From Ischnura elegans (taxonomy: Eukaryota > Arthropoda > Insecta > Odonata > Coenagrionidae): DNA of 64,000 bases. The stretch lies in NCBI RefSeq assembly GCF_921293095.1, contig NC_060254.1, forward strand, positions 55,288,069 through 55,352,068, given 5' to 3'. Below are positions 52,966-63,980 of this stretch, one piece after another. Within the stretch, counting starts at the first letter, position 1. Each line of letters opens with the position of its first letter. The notes under the pieces were generated by a model, which did not search any database, was not told the origin of the DNA, and saw nothing but the letters and a program-made list of their open reading frames with translations. The position numbers and the translations under genes are program-made.

Positions 52966-53676
52966 TAGCAGGCTCCCGATTATCCGGCTGCTGTTTATCC
53001 GGGTTGCGGGTTATCCGTACATGATTTTTCACTCTCGCTCAATTTTTTCCGCGATCTTTTAAAAAAATTAAATCGGACGCAAAATCATCGGAATTTGTAC
53101 ATTCGTGCTAGGATACACCGGGCTCATTATATCGTTAGAATCCCCTTAGTAAAACGGAAGCGATCGCGCTCTAGCTGCATTCACGGGAGCTCCGTGTTCC
53201 TGTTTTCCAACCCTCAGAGTGCGCGACCGCGCTCCGTGATGTCGGATACACGTCCCGCAGCCGTTGCGACCCGGGAACTTGTGCGAGACGCGACAACGTG
53301 GCGTAGTGCCTGACAGTGTAGTTTCCGACGTCGAACAGTGATTTTGAAGCATTCGTGCAAACCACTTTTCTGTATCCGAGATCACATAGCCACGGATGTG
53401 TGGTTTTCATAACGAGGCCTTACATGGAGCATTAATAATACAAGTAAAACCCTGTTATTGCTGCTGAAAATATCGCGAACTAGCGAAGAAAGCTCTCATT
53501 GAGTCCAGGAATCACTCTAAAATAACAGAATAACTGCATAAATAATAATATATTGTTTGTTTTACGTAAATTATGAATATGAAAAGACAATTAAATGAAA
53601 GTTTGGGTTATCCGTGCTTTCCGATTATTCGTGCCGTCCCTCCCCACCATTAAACCGGGTAATCGGGCAAGTGCTG
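52966..53676 (+). mobile_element. pogo/Tigger-like MITE, copy 1
   Basis: Ends are TAGCAGGCTCCCGATTATCC and GGGTAATCGGGCAAGTGCTG, with TA on both sides (52964-52965, 53677-53678). The inside holds GGTTATCCG repeats and GCGATCGCG. TA duplication and CAG..CCGATTATCCGG ends resemble pogo-type MITEs. Copy 2 lies inverted at 58761-59309. Confidence 0.65.
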
Positions 53677-53678
53677 TA

Positions 53679-54345
53679 CTATCATTTCAAGTATTTTGTA
53701 TTTGTATTTAAAATACTGGATAGCGAGTATTTAGCCAATCCTGCAAGCAAGGCTATTGCAAACAGCTTTAAAAGTATTGTAAACGCTTGAATTTTTACTC
53801 TTTAGTGTCTCAACCTAAATTCAAGTCTTTGGCCAACCCACTATGGTCGAAGATCAATGAGTTGTGTTCTGCCATTCGGGTCACAACAACATGATGAAGC
53901 TGAATCTGCAGCCTCTTTACATTGCAGAGACAAAAAAGATGTGTATTTGAATCTCTGAAAACCCCCATTTCCTATGCCAGACAAATCTGAATGTTGGGAT
54001 TGCACACAAAAGTTTCTGGGCTAAAAGTGTTAAATAACTACGGATTACCAGAAAATAAATAATCAGTAAAACAAAGGAGTACAATAAGTAATGGCTTGTG
54101 CTGTAACGCCATTTGTAACCCTCTTACAACTACCCATGCTAAATCTCAGAACCCAAAAGACGAGGGTAGTTCCGCGTTACATAAATTTGCTCGCGACTAG
54201 CTAGCAGTGGAGAAATCATTTGATTAAAACTAAAAGAACCACGAGGATTCGTCCGGGACACCTCACGCAAGGGATCAATAAACCGAAAAAAAAGAATCAT
54301 TTCTATAAAACAAATCGTACCACAACTTGGGCATTTATTTGACAA
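53679..54345. other. Gene 2 intron sequence, nothing recognised
   Basis: AT-rich; no coding block, RNA gene or repeat end seen. Confidence 0.35.
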
Positions 54346-54347
54346 TA

Positions 54348-57054
54348 GGGAAGTGCACTAATTTTTTTTTATTGCTGAATTTGAAAGTTTAGCCTAAAAA
54401 AGAAACATTAGTATAGTCACTTTTATTTTCTGCAACTGGGGTATGCCCTTTAAAACGTTTTGAAAGTCGGAAAATTTCATGTTGCGCTGAAACACAGTGC
54501 CTCCATCTTGATTGAGATGTGACGTCACAAGGCAGTAGTCACCAGTGGAGTATCGCTGAATTCCGTCGCCTTCGTTAGCGCGGCGAGAGTTTCCGGGAAT
54601 CGATGGAGTTTGCTTCCTAAAAATGTCGTCTAGTACCGTAAACATGAATTCAAAATAGAATTATAAATGATTTTTTGTTCCCAATTTCATCTCAACGTCG
54701 AAACAAAAGCCTGGAGAAGATATTCATTCCCGTGCCTTAAGCACAAGCTATACGGAATAAATGGTTCAAGGCTGCTCCTGACTCTTACCTATCGATGATA
54801 TTCTGTTTTGAAGATCATTTGAAGGTATTGTAAGATCAAATTGATATTTATATTATAATAATTTACTTAATAGGTACCTCAGTCACATCAGAAAGTGTGT
54901 TGAGTCAAAATATAGCATCTTCCGCGTAGACCTACGTAATTTATAAACTGAAAGTAGTTTGGTTAAAGAATTATGAAGCGACTGTTATTTTACACGACCG
55001 GGCAAAATGCGTACTTTGCCCATGATATGTGCATATATGATAACAAACGATTTTTGTTAAAGTTGATCTTTATTTGTTGAAATTAGTACATTTATAGGTG
55101 ATAAAGATATAAAGGTACACGGCAGGTCGCGCGGCGTAATTTGTACTCCACTGGTGACGGGTTCATCTTGCTGATCCAAAAAATTAGCTACAATACCTCG
55201 AACTTTGAAAACTCGCAATATAGGCAGTCAAAGTACATTGTAAGAATACACGAGACCATTATAGCCCAGAATGTACGTACAATGTCGAAATCCTTGGTTT
55301 TCAATGATTGACGTATTTTACACGCCAGCGCGCCCGGTCCAGGGTCATCAACTTTTATTTCATCCTATTTGTTAGTTGAAATTATATTTCAGAATGGTTC
55401 TTTTAGCACTGCTACTGAGGTAAACTGGTAGGTACTGAGTACAAGGTACTGAGGTATGTACTGAGTAAGTAAACTCCCTTTGGAGTAATGTGAATTACAA
55501 GTGCACTGAATTGTTGAGGCCTTTACTTTGTAGAATTCCATATTTAATGTTTGGAAGGAAATTTCTTAGCTTTTCTACAAAAACACACACTTTATTGCCG
55601 ACTAGTTTCGGTTACACTGTACCATAGTGTAACCAAAACTAGTCGGCAATAAAGTGTGTGTTTTTGTAGAAAAGCTAAGAAATTTCCTTCCAAACATTGA
55701 ATTACAAGTGTTCGAGATATATGGCAATTTATATTCGCTTTGTGTTCTTATTAATTATGCCTGTACGCATATTGTTGCTTGCTGCGAGCCTTTAATGGTA
55801 TGTGCTCTTGCAAGAGTGGTTTTCATTTTTAATGTGGAAGTTGGTCAGTATAAGCAAAGAAAAAAATTAACATTTTAGCCCACACCAACCCTTGTAGTCA
55901 TCGTATCTCTGCGTTTGTAATGACACTGCTAAAATACCTAAACGCCATAATGATGATAAAAAAATTGTCTCATGCCAATGATTGCTGCAATTATAATTAA
56001 TGATAAACTTGATGCCGTATGATCACAATGAAGATAACAAAAAATAATGCTATGACGCAGTCTCGAACCACGGTCCTTCGGGTGAAATCGATCCTACCAT
56101 GAAACGTGCACGCTACCACTACCCCAACCGACCCTTTAAGAAACGTTGGACATTTTGAATTTATATATATTACTTGTAAAAAGTAACGCATGAAATTTAA
56201 TTAATTACAGCCCAACTAACGCCCTAATTGAAAAAGATGCAGCAAGGTACGCGGTCTCCCCTTGTTAGCCTTAACGTCTCGCATTTCTATGGGGCGTTGA
56301 ACCTGTCCTCCTTATTCAAAAATTCAGTAACCATAAATACATCAAAGTTTGGTATACCATTTATAAATCGTTGGAATTTTCCTTCTCCCAACCAAGATTA
56401 TCTTTTCTTGAACCCATCCTGGACAGCGAACCATTGCAACAACCAGCCAGCTCGGAAATAAGGCTAACATCCCATGATTCTAGTTGCGAAGGGCGAACGT
56501 TCCGGCCGGCGTGAATACATACACGCAACGAATAAGTCTTGCAGCAAACGTCTGAAATAGGTTTATTAGTTTGACTCGGTTCTTACAAAAAAAGTTTTGG
56601 CATGATAAACGGCATTGTGTCAAAATATACCCAGCGAAAAATAAATGCCATCATGCATTTATTAAAGATTCAATGTGCTATTCGTACTACTCTTTCCAAA
56701 CTTGAAGTTGACACGTAAATGAATATTAATATATTACGCAATGATGAAGTCGTTTACTCAAAACAGAAGCAGCCACATATATATTTTATGACAGCAAAAA
56801 ACGGATACACTCAATAATAGTGGTAGAACTAAACGGTGTAGAAGCTGCCTTCTGCTACTGCCTTGTGACGTCACGGCCAATATTCAACATGGACACCCGT
56901 TTTCGCGGCCTTTGAATTTTTCCATATTTCAGACGGTCATCTCGAATAAAGTATTCACTATTAGGATTTAAACTGTGGTTTTACGACATTATGTTATTCT
57001 GAACTCTAATTTAAAAAATGTGCTTGGTGCATTTGAAACACTAGTGCACTTCCC
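54348..57054. mobile_element. 2.7-kb inverted-repeat element, class uncertain
   Basis: Outer ends GGGAAGTGCACTAATTTTT and CACTAGTGCACTTCCC are inverses with TA on both sides (54346-54347, 57055-57056). Sub-terminal matches GTGACGTCACAAGGCAGTAG (54521) and CTACTGCCTTGTGACGTCAC (56854) confirm pairing. The inside has a snap-back hairpin (55543-55701) and a tRNA-like stretch on the minus strand near 56045-56140 (GTGGTTCGAGACTGC). No clear transposase. Confidence 0.55.
55543..55701. repeat. Near-perfect snap-back repeat with hammerhead-like half-site
   Basis: 76-base arms (55543-55618, 55626-55701) differ at only a few positions around GTACCAT. On the minus strand one arm reads GTAACCGAAACTAGTCGGC then AATAAAGTGTGTG. 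GAAA-CTAG-TC is the downstream half of a Penelope-type hammerhead ribozyme core; the CTGATGA half is not intact. Confidence 0.7.
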
Positions 57055-57056
57055 TA

Positions 57057-58480
57057 TTGCACCTTTTGGGTTTTCTACAAAATGATTTTTCCATTAAACA
57101 AAATAAGATTTTCCCTGATCCACACTAACGACTCCAATCCACTGACCCCCAAAACATCACAAATACCCCTGCACTCGACGAACCTCAAACACATGAATAA
57201 ATAAATTGGAGACAAATGTCCACTGAATAGTCCCAAATATGGGTGCCCCCAAAATTACAACAATAAATTGATCTTTCCCCTTTAAACCAAAATAAAACCA
57301 ACAGCCACATACCTTACGCTAACACACACACAATCATACAACCCACATACTCCGAAGTCCATGCTTCAACACTGAGAATTAATTCACGTCAGGAGAGTTC
57401 AAGTTAGGTGCGTCCAGCGGGAAGGTTGCAGACCGAGAGAGCGGTCTCCTTCGCCTCGCCGACTACCTAGCACCCACAGTGTTGCCGTTTTTCTCAACAC
57501 CGCGTAGCAGACGACACTATTTGTCGTCTGCTCGGCCCGCGCGCGCTCTTCTCCATACGCGCGGGTCTTTAAACTGGCATCGCAGTTGGACCGCTGGCCG
57601 CCCGTCGTCCAAGTTACTCCGCCGTGGTCAGCCGCGGAAGTAAAGTGGCGATCTTCCTCAAGACTGCCCTCAGAGAGGACCAATCTCTTCGCTGCAGTCC
57701 TGCGGCATGCCTGTAAACTTCCAATTCATCTCCCTCTCCTCTCAACATTCATGCTCCACAAACACATAAAAGAAAACATAGAAAACACACATCACACACG
57801 TAACGTAAGTGGCTATCTGGCCTCAATGCTCCCCCATTTTGGGACACGCGAGACGATACCGAAGAACAAAAGAAGCAAAGTTAGTGGATTGAAGTCCCAA
57901 AAAGAACAAACCTTCCCGGACGCACTTTACGCATTACGGTGCTACAACTATATTTTTTATCAATTTTGATAGTAATTAAAATATAAAGAAATTCCTTGTT
58001 TTTTTATTTGAAAATTTAGTTCTTATTAAGATTTTACTCTCTACGATTAAAAAAATGTATTTTAGACCTCTACAAATAATTCAAAAATCGGCTACTGATG
58101 CTACAGCTAATTAAAAAAACATGATTATGGCGAGCTTTGAAAAAACAGTCTAATTTCAGTGTCCATAATTTGGACAATAGTGAGATTTTTGATTATTTTA
58201 TTTTATAGTGACATATTTTTATTTAAACTAAATAGCAAGAAAAAAATTTTACCGGGGCTAAATATAGAAACTTCCTCAACACTGTCGACAACTTATGAAT
58301 TGCAGATTTCATAGGTGGGAAAATGTACTATGTCTGATTTATGATGGATTTTCAGAACTTTGCTTTTGTCCTTATATATAGCTTAGGGAAGCTTACATGT
58401 ACGGCTACATATAACTGTAAAAAATTGCGTTAGAATGGCAAAAAGACAAAAATTTAATGCTACTCTCATAAGCAGTGGCG
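57057..58480. other. Gene 2 intron sequence with a CpG-rich patch at 57400-57710
   Basis: The patch includes the hairpin AGCAGACGACA CTAT TTGTCGTCTGCT (57506-57531) and CGCGCGCGCTC. No frame has recognisable protein content. It could be a promoter-like or repeat-derived island. The rest is AT-rich without features. Confidence 0.3.
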
Positions 58481-58482
58481 TT

Positions 58483-58580
58483 GCTAGGAATATGCTTTGG
58501 GGCGGATGAGAGGGTCTGGAGGAGGGGTAAACCCTCCCACCAGGCAACGGGAGGTTAGGGAAAATTTTTTAATCCAACAT
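58483..58580 (-). mobile_element. GGCGTAACTA-family MITE end running into a minisatellite
   Basis: CAGTGGCGTTGCTAGGAAT, TATGCTTTGGGGCGGATGAG and GCAACGGGAGGTTAGGGAAA are the reverse complement of the 3' part of 2841-3112. The sequence continues into the repeated CATGCCTCTAAATACAG units. Confidence 0.65.
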
Positions 58581-58742
58581 GCCTCTAAACACTGTAAAAT
58601 ACATGCCTCTAAATACAGTAAAATGCATGCCTCTAAATACATTAAAATGCATGCCTCTAAATACAGTAAAATTCATGCCTCTAAGTACAGTAAAATGCAT
58701 GCCTCTAAATACAGTAAAATACATGCCTCTAAATACAGCAAG
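58578..58742 (+). repeat. 24-bp minisatellite, seven units
   Basis: Units start at 58578, 58602, 58626, 58650, 58674, 58698 and 58722, with consensus CATGCCTCTAAATACAGTAA then AATG. Variation is one or two bases per unit. The period is a multiple of three and two frames stay open as octapeptide repeats, but nothing suggests expression. Confidence 0.95.
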
Positions 58743-58760
58743 TAAATTTATGCTATATTA

Positions 58761-59309
58761 TAGTGATTCCCGACTAATTGAGACCTTTCTTCGCCAGACC
58801 GCGATCTTTTTAGCGGTAATAATAAGATTTTACTTTACTTTATTTATCACGACTCCATATAAGAACTGGATACGAAAACCATGCATCCGCGGCTGCTTGA
58901 TCACAGATACAGAAAAGAGGTTCGCACGAATGCTTCTAAACCACTGCACGAAGTCCGAAAAAATACTTTCAGGTACCACGCCACGTTGCACAAGTTGCCC
59001 GGGTTGCAACTGCTGCGGGACGTGTATCCGTGATCACGGAGCGCGATCGCTCACTGCGAGGCTTGGAAAACAGAAACACGGACCTTCCATGAATGCAGCT
59101 AGCGCGCGATCGCTTCCGTGTAACGAAGGGGATTCTAATGGAAATAATTTTCCCGGTGTATCATAGCATTCAATTCAGTATTTCCCGTGATTTTGCATCG
59201 GATTAATTTTTTAAATAAAGATCGCGGAAAATATTGAGCGAGAGTAAAAATCGTGCCCGGATAATCCAAAACATGGATATACCACAGTCGGATAATCGTG
59301 AGTCTGCTG
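58761..59309 (-). mobile_element. pogo/Tigger-like MITE, copy 2 (inverted)
   Basis: TA lies at both ends (58759-58760, 59310-59311). Ends are TAGTGATTCCCGACTAATT and CGGATAATCGTGAGTCTGCTG. The inside matches 53000-53410 in reverse complement (GATCACGGAGCGCGATCGC, TGTAACGAAGGGGATTCTAA, AGATCGCGGAAAA). The open frame across the minisatellite and this element is not a gene. Confidence 0.65.
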
Positions 59310-59311
59310 TA

Positions 59312-60460
59312 TTTCAGGGAAACCAACTGAATTCTTTGGTCAGCGTACAGGAGGCCCATTATGCAAAACCCTTGATCGGACATTTAAATTCTATCACGGC
59401 TTTGGTGGGTGTCAGCCGAAATTATGATGCATTGTTCACAAAACAGTAGACCGACGAACATATGGCTCTTAAATCTCCTCTTTACCTCTGGACCGCACAG
59501 ATGATCCCTCAAGGATCCATAAGTTAATGCCATCAGAATTCCAACTAGATGCATACATCTGGAGAAGGACATGGCGTACCTAACAATGTTGAAAGTATTA
59601 ATCACTTTGCATCCATTATTTATGGATTTTGAATTCCATTATGTGTGTACATGCATAAGGTGTCTGAAGTTTGACATTGGTTTCTAAGGCCGTTATAGGT
59701 TGAGCACGTAATTTTTTTTTTTACTGTGCATTTAGACTGTTTTTTCCTCAATATGGGGTGGAATTGCACAATTGCGTGAGCGAAATTAGAGCAGGCTATT
59801 TTGCCACATAAAATCCATGCATTCTCGCATGTGTACTAGCAATTCACTGCTTAGCATGACGCAATCTTGACTGTACCTTTGCACACATGTCAGATTGTGC
59901 AAGTATGTACCCTGTGCAAAATGGCCTTTAATTTTATCAGGGCCCTAAAATTTTAATCACTTTAGCCTTAAAAACCTTTAATACTAGTTCAATTTTTTTA
60001 TCTTTCGCTGTCACCTGGATTTGCTGTACTTTGGAAATTATAAATTGGTATATTACTGTTAATAAGTTAGCTATTTCATGAGATCTTTTGATTATAGTTG
60101 GATAAAGTGGGATCTTGGAGTATTTTGTTTGAGGTAATTAATAATTCATCCATGCAGAAATCATGATCAAAATCAGAGACTCTAAGAGTCAGTCATGTGC
60201 CAAATTGAGGTAGAGTGATCCATGCACGGTGTAACTTGAAGTAAATAGCTCTACATGATAGAAACTTGCGTATTACTTTTTGAACAGAAAGAATATTGAA
60301 GCTCACAATTATGTAGCATGATTACTAACAAGTGAATTAATTATGCCATTAAAAATCTTTCTAGTAAAATCAAAGTGTTGGAGTAGAGTCTAGTATTTTG
60401 TTAAAAAATAATCTATTTATATGCCAGGAAGAGACCTTAATATTGTTCTTTGTTTGTATT
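59312..60460. other. Gene 2 intron sequence, nothing recognised
   Basis: AT-rich; a decayed repeat may be present, but no ends were found. Confidence 0.35.
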
Positions 60461-60464
60461 TCAG

Positions 60465-60517
60465 TTCTATACCAACACTCATATGGGTTGGAAAGTGGAG
60501 ACTGTTTATTTATAATG
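60465..60517 (+). CDS. Putative gene 2 exon (53 bp)
   Basis: The acceptor TTGTATTTCAG (60454-60464) and donor GTAAGC (60518) bound this exon. In the phase set by the signal-peptide exon it reads VLYQHSYGLESGDCLFIM without a stop. It ends in phase 0. The following exon start at 63981 continues ACRCPEP, so Cys residues start to accumulate. This suggests an extracellular Cys-rich domain, but I do not recognise it. Confidence 0.42.
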
Positions 60518-60927
60518 GTAAGCTAGTGATTAGTCCTTGGTTTAATGCTTAACGTGATTTTTGGAAATTCGTCCTTATACTATTTGTTTCACTTGGTGAA
60601 ATCATTCTAGCCTTTTCTTTTTATCATATGGCTATATCATATTATTGATGGATTTCATGCACCCTTTTAGGGTTTACAATGTTTTATATCTAGGCATCTT
60701 TGTAACCCCATTATGCCATTAGAAAGACATGATAACTTACTCTTCTGAAGTTCCACTCATGATCCGAAACCTGTCGCACATGGAATTTAATACATACAAT
60801 CAATCAAATGGAGACTGTAGTTATATCCTAAGTTATTGAAATGAACTGCAAACATAACTGAGGATTTGAAAATGAGGGTAGCTTAGTTGTAGTGATAAAA
60901 TTTTACTGTGCTTGCGTGCATATATCA

Positions 60928-61081
60928 AGGCCCGTGCTGGGCCGCCAGGACACCAGGACGTTTCCCGGTGCACCCTCCAGCCTAGGAATCCTTGGCGCCC
61001 CCCGATAATCCCCCCTGGATAGTACTGGCGCCCTCTGGCCATGGCCGTCCACCACCCTTGGAAGGGGTCCAGCATGGGCCT
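60928..61081 (+). mobile_element. MITE, GGCCC-ended family, copy 3
   Basis: GCATATATCA flanks both sides (60918-60927, 61082-61091). Ends are AGGCCCGTGCTGGGCC and GGTCCAGCATGGGCCT. This short, well-preserved copy best defines the family. Confidence 0.85.
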
Positions 61082-61712
61082 GCATATATCACGATTGAAC
61101 AAATCGTTGCATGGGTAGGACTAGCAAAGCAAACTGTTGTGCATGCGAAGAGAGAATGAAAACTGATCTTTTTACTCCCTCCTGTTGAAAATCTATTCCT
61201 CTAAAACATTTCAGATCTGGATTAGGATTAATTTCTTTTCATTGAATTTTTCATTTCATAATTAGATATTATTATCCAGGAAATCATAATATAAGAGAAT
61301 ATTTGGATGCAACGTCTCCAGTCTCACTATCCTTATTTTATAGAATTTGAGGAATTAACTTAGGTTTTTCTGGTAGAGGGTGTTTGGTGACCGGGATAAT
61401 CTGGAATCATGCGTGAATTTTTAATCCCAGGAATAATGCATGAATATTTGCTCCAACCTGGAATATCAAAATATTTTTATTAAAATTGATTTCACATAAA
61501 ATTTTGCCAGTTCAACACTCATTTGATAGCTTATTTTATAGATTCGTCATAATTTTAACCTTCATTGTCCATGCTATCCCAAAAGTTACCATCTAACGTT
61601 TTCGTTTACGGCTTTGCGGTCCCCAGGAGGAACCACTGAGACACACTTCTTTTAAAATCGGCTTTTAATGAGTTTTGTCGCTGAGATAGTTTAAATATTG
61701 TTTTAGGCTTAC

Positions 61713-61862
61713 AATAAAATAAAATTACTTTGTTTTATTCCACACTTTATTGTAAATAACTAGACCCGGGTTTCAGCATCTAATGCTATCATCAGATGCT
61801 GAAACCAGGGTCGTGCTATTTAAAATAAAGTGTGGAATAAAACAAAGTAATTTTATTTTATT
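61713..61862. repeat. Snap-back repeat with hammerhead-like core
   Basis: Arms of about 69 bp pair around AATGCTATCATC (61782-61793); outer parts are AATAAAATAAAATTACTTTG and its inverse. On the minus strand: CTGATGA, a small stem AGCAT/ATGCT, then GAAA-CCCGGG-TC. These are both conserved halves of a hammerhead core in the right order and spacing. Stem I pairing is not obvious. Confidence 0.65.
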
Positions 61863-61930
61863 CTATGATGAAGAAATTCCATAAAGTAACGCCTGAGACC
61901 GTGTCTTATATTTTTTTAGGCTCCTGGAAC

Positions 61931-62236
61931 CAGGGGCGCAGCTAGGAATTGAGGCTAGGGGGGGGTTTTAGGCACAACTAATACTGCAGGGGAGTTAAAG
62001 GGTATGGAATACCCACCAGGGGAAACGGGAGGTGCGGGGGGGCCCTTCCCCAGAAAAAATTTTAGATGAATGGTTCAAAATGGAAAGTTTCACGGCCTTC
62101 TGAGGGATATTTTTATAATCCTTACATTATTCTATAAGAACTATTAGTCCAATTAAGTAAAATGTATTAAACTTGAAAAATTCTTTGAGCCCAGGGGGTT
62201 TTATCCCCCAGAGCCTCCCCCCTCGCTGTGCCACTG
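61931..62236 (-). mobile_element. hAT-type MITE (GGCGCAGC family), copy 4
   Basis: It starts CAGGGGCGCAGCTAGGAATT and ends CTCGCTGTGCCACTG. Flanks CCTGGAAC and CCTAGAAT are a decayed 8-bp duplication. The inside matches 17976-18277 in reverse complement. Confidence 0.8.
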
Positions 62237-62239
62237 CCT

Positions 62240-63400
62240 AGAATGACACTCGCTAAGATCAGAAAATAGGTTAGACTTGCCACTTGACTTAAAGCCGTCC
62301 TTTAAAGGTTAAGTGGAGTACCTTAGTAGAATTTTTACAGCTGCATCGAAACGTGGAGTCTCAGACAAGATCACTGAATCAAAACGTCTAGCAATCCAGA
62401 TTCAAGTAATATTAAAAATCACGAAGTGCCAGGAGACGTCAGTATCTAATTAATACACCAGAGTACATAGCTTGTTGGCTTGCATACAATAAGAATACAT
62501 TTTAAATACTATATGCTTTAAATAAGATAATATGTAAATATAATACTATTCAAAAATTTTGAAGTAAAATTTGGAGTTTAAAATTTATCTCTATCCCAGT
62601 AGTCATATAAGATTACCCCAGAATTTCATGAAGTTTCCTTGGAAAACCTGAAATTATTCACAAATTTCTCTGCTTTGGTTGGCTGAACACCCTGTTGAAA
62701 TAAGTGCCGTGATTTGGCTCCCTCAGAAAGTCTGTGTTTGTTCTTTGAGAAGGAAATCTCTAATAGATCATGCTGTTTAGGCCTTCGGCTTTCTGCGGGT
62801 TGGAATGTATTTCATTATGTATTTATATGCATTAATTTTGATAATTTTCTTTAGCTCTTTGATTTTTGAGTACCTATATTTGTGTGCCATGCAACCCAAA
62901 GTTTTGGGAATTTCATTGGTGTAAATTTCTTTTAAAGAGCTGCTGCATTGTGATAAGAATGACATTGGGTGTTTCTAGTGAGATAAAGTTTAGGTAAATT
63001 GAATGAATGATCCTCTTCTGGCTCTTCTTAAATACTGCATTAAAACACAATACATTTCGACAAAGTTATGTGTCGGCCACATTTGGAGGGTTCATGGCGG
63101 CCGTCAGCTGTCAGGATTGTTGCGCCGGCCGCGAGAGGTGGCGGCGAGCGAGGGCGCAACGGTAGTTGCGAACCGGAGCGGACGGGAGAAAGATCTCCAG
63201 CGTCAGCACGCCCGTCCGCCATTACCCTGTAGCTATTTTTCTATTCCGCTTCGACATCTGTATCGCTAGTGCGGCTAATAAACGTGTATGCATAGAGTAT
63301 TTCGCTCATTTAATTAGCTTAACAAACCATTGACCTAGATACGCTAAATGTTACATCATTGCTAAGCGACACATGAGAATGGTGTATCAACATTGAATGC
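62240..63400. other. Gene 2 intron sequence; GC-rich patch at 63085-63230
   Basis: The patch (GCGCCGGCCGCGAGAGG, GGCGGCGAGCGAGGGC) stands out from the AT-rich surroundings. ATGGCGGCCG and CGTCCGCCAT lie at its two sides as loose inverses, so a repeat is more likely than an exon. Confidence 0.35.
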
Positions 63401-63412
63401 CTGGAGTCTTTA

Positions 63413-63652
63413 GACCCCACGTGCACTGGCAACTTTTACAAGGCAACTATTTAGTTGCTTTGAGGAAGTTCCAATGAAACACATGGCATTGACTGTGGCC
63501 TCACGCACAGGCGACTTTTTAGTTGCCGCAACTAAATAATTGCGTCCGGACCATTTCCAAGGGTCAGTAAACTGTTGCCAGCAGGAATAGACAACGTGCA
63601 TTTTTAGCAACTAAATAGTTGCTTTGAAAAAGTTGTCAGTGCACGGGGGCCC
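63413..63652 (+). mobile_element. Harbinger-like MITE with TTA duplication
   Basis: Flanked by TTA (63410-63412, 63653-63655). Ends are GACCCCACGTGCACTGGCAAC and GTTGTCAGTGCACGGGGGCCC. Inside, GCAACTATTTAGTTGC and GCAACTAAATAGTTGC occur near the two ends, with further copies of TTTAGTTGC in the middle. Confidence 0.75.
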
Positions 63653-63980
63653 TTATGGCAGTTTAAAAGAGGAACCTGGAAGGGATCTTTCATTCATTTG
63701 AAAAGATTCATGTGGCTTCGATTTTCAATAAATTTTACCTTCTAAGACTCACATTACTAGAGTTTAAAAGGTTAGCAAGAAAGCTGATCAGTGCGATCTG
63801 AAATCAATTGTGAATTTGTGTGACTGTGATAGAATCAATAAAAATTAATAATATTGGTGATGATATCTTTTAATAAATGATCTTACCTGAGTGGTGTTAG
63901 TTTATTTACCTATTTCCTCCTTCCAGTTAGTTTTGCAATGCCTTAATTATTTCTTCTTTTGGCTAACGTCACCTCTTTAG

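Noticed and set aside
54760..54840. THAP domain
   Set aside because: Only a short, imperfect resemblance; Cys-His spacing differs from the THAP pattern and stops surround it.
56045..56140. Functional tRNA on the minus strand
   Set aside because: A and B box-like motifs are seen, but arms do not pair well and it lies inside a repeat; more likely SINE-derived.
57399..57969. Possible exon or gene in the CpG-rich patch
   Set aside because: Frames on both strands show no recognisable protein content and no paired splice sites; kept only as an unexplained patch.
58578..58742. CRISPR-like array
   Set aside because: The 24-bp units are directly adjacent with no spacers, and the genome is eukaryotic.
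58579..59166. 195-residue open frame across the minisatellite
   Set aside because: It is made of the 24-bp repeat followed by a pogo-like MITE on its other strand; there is no evidence of a gene.
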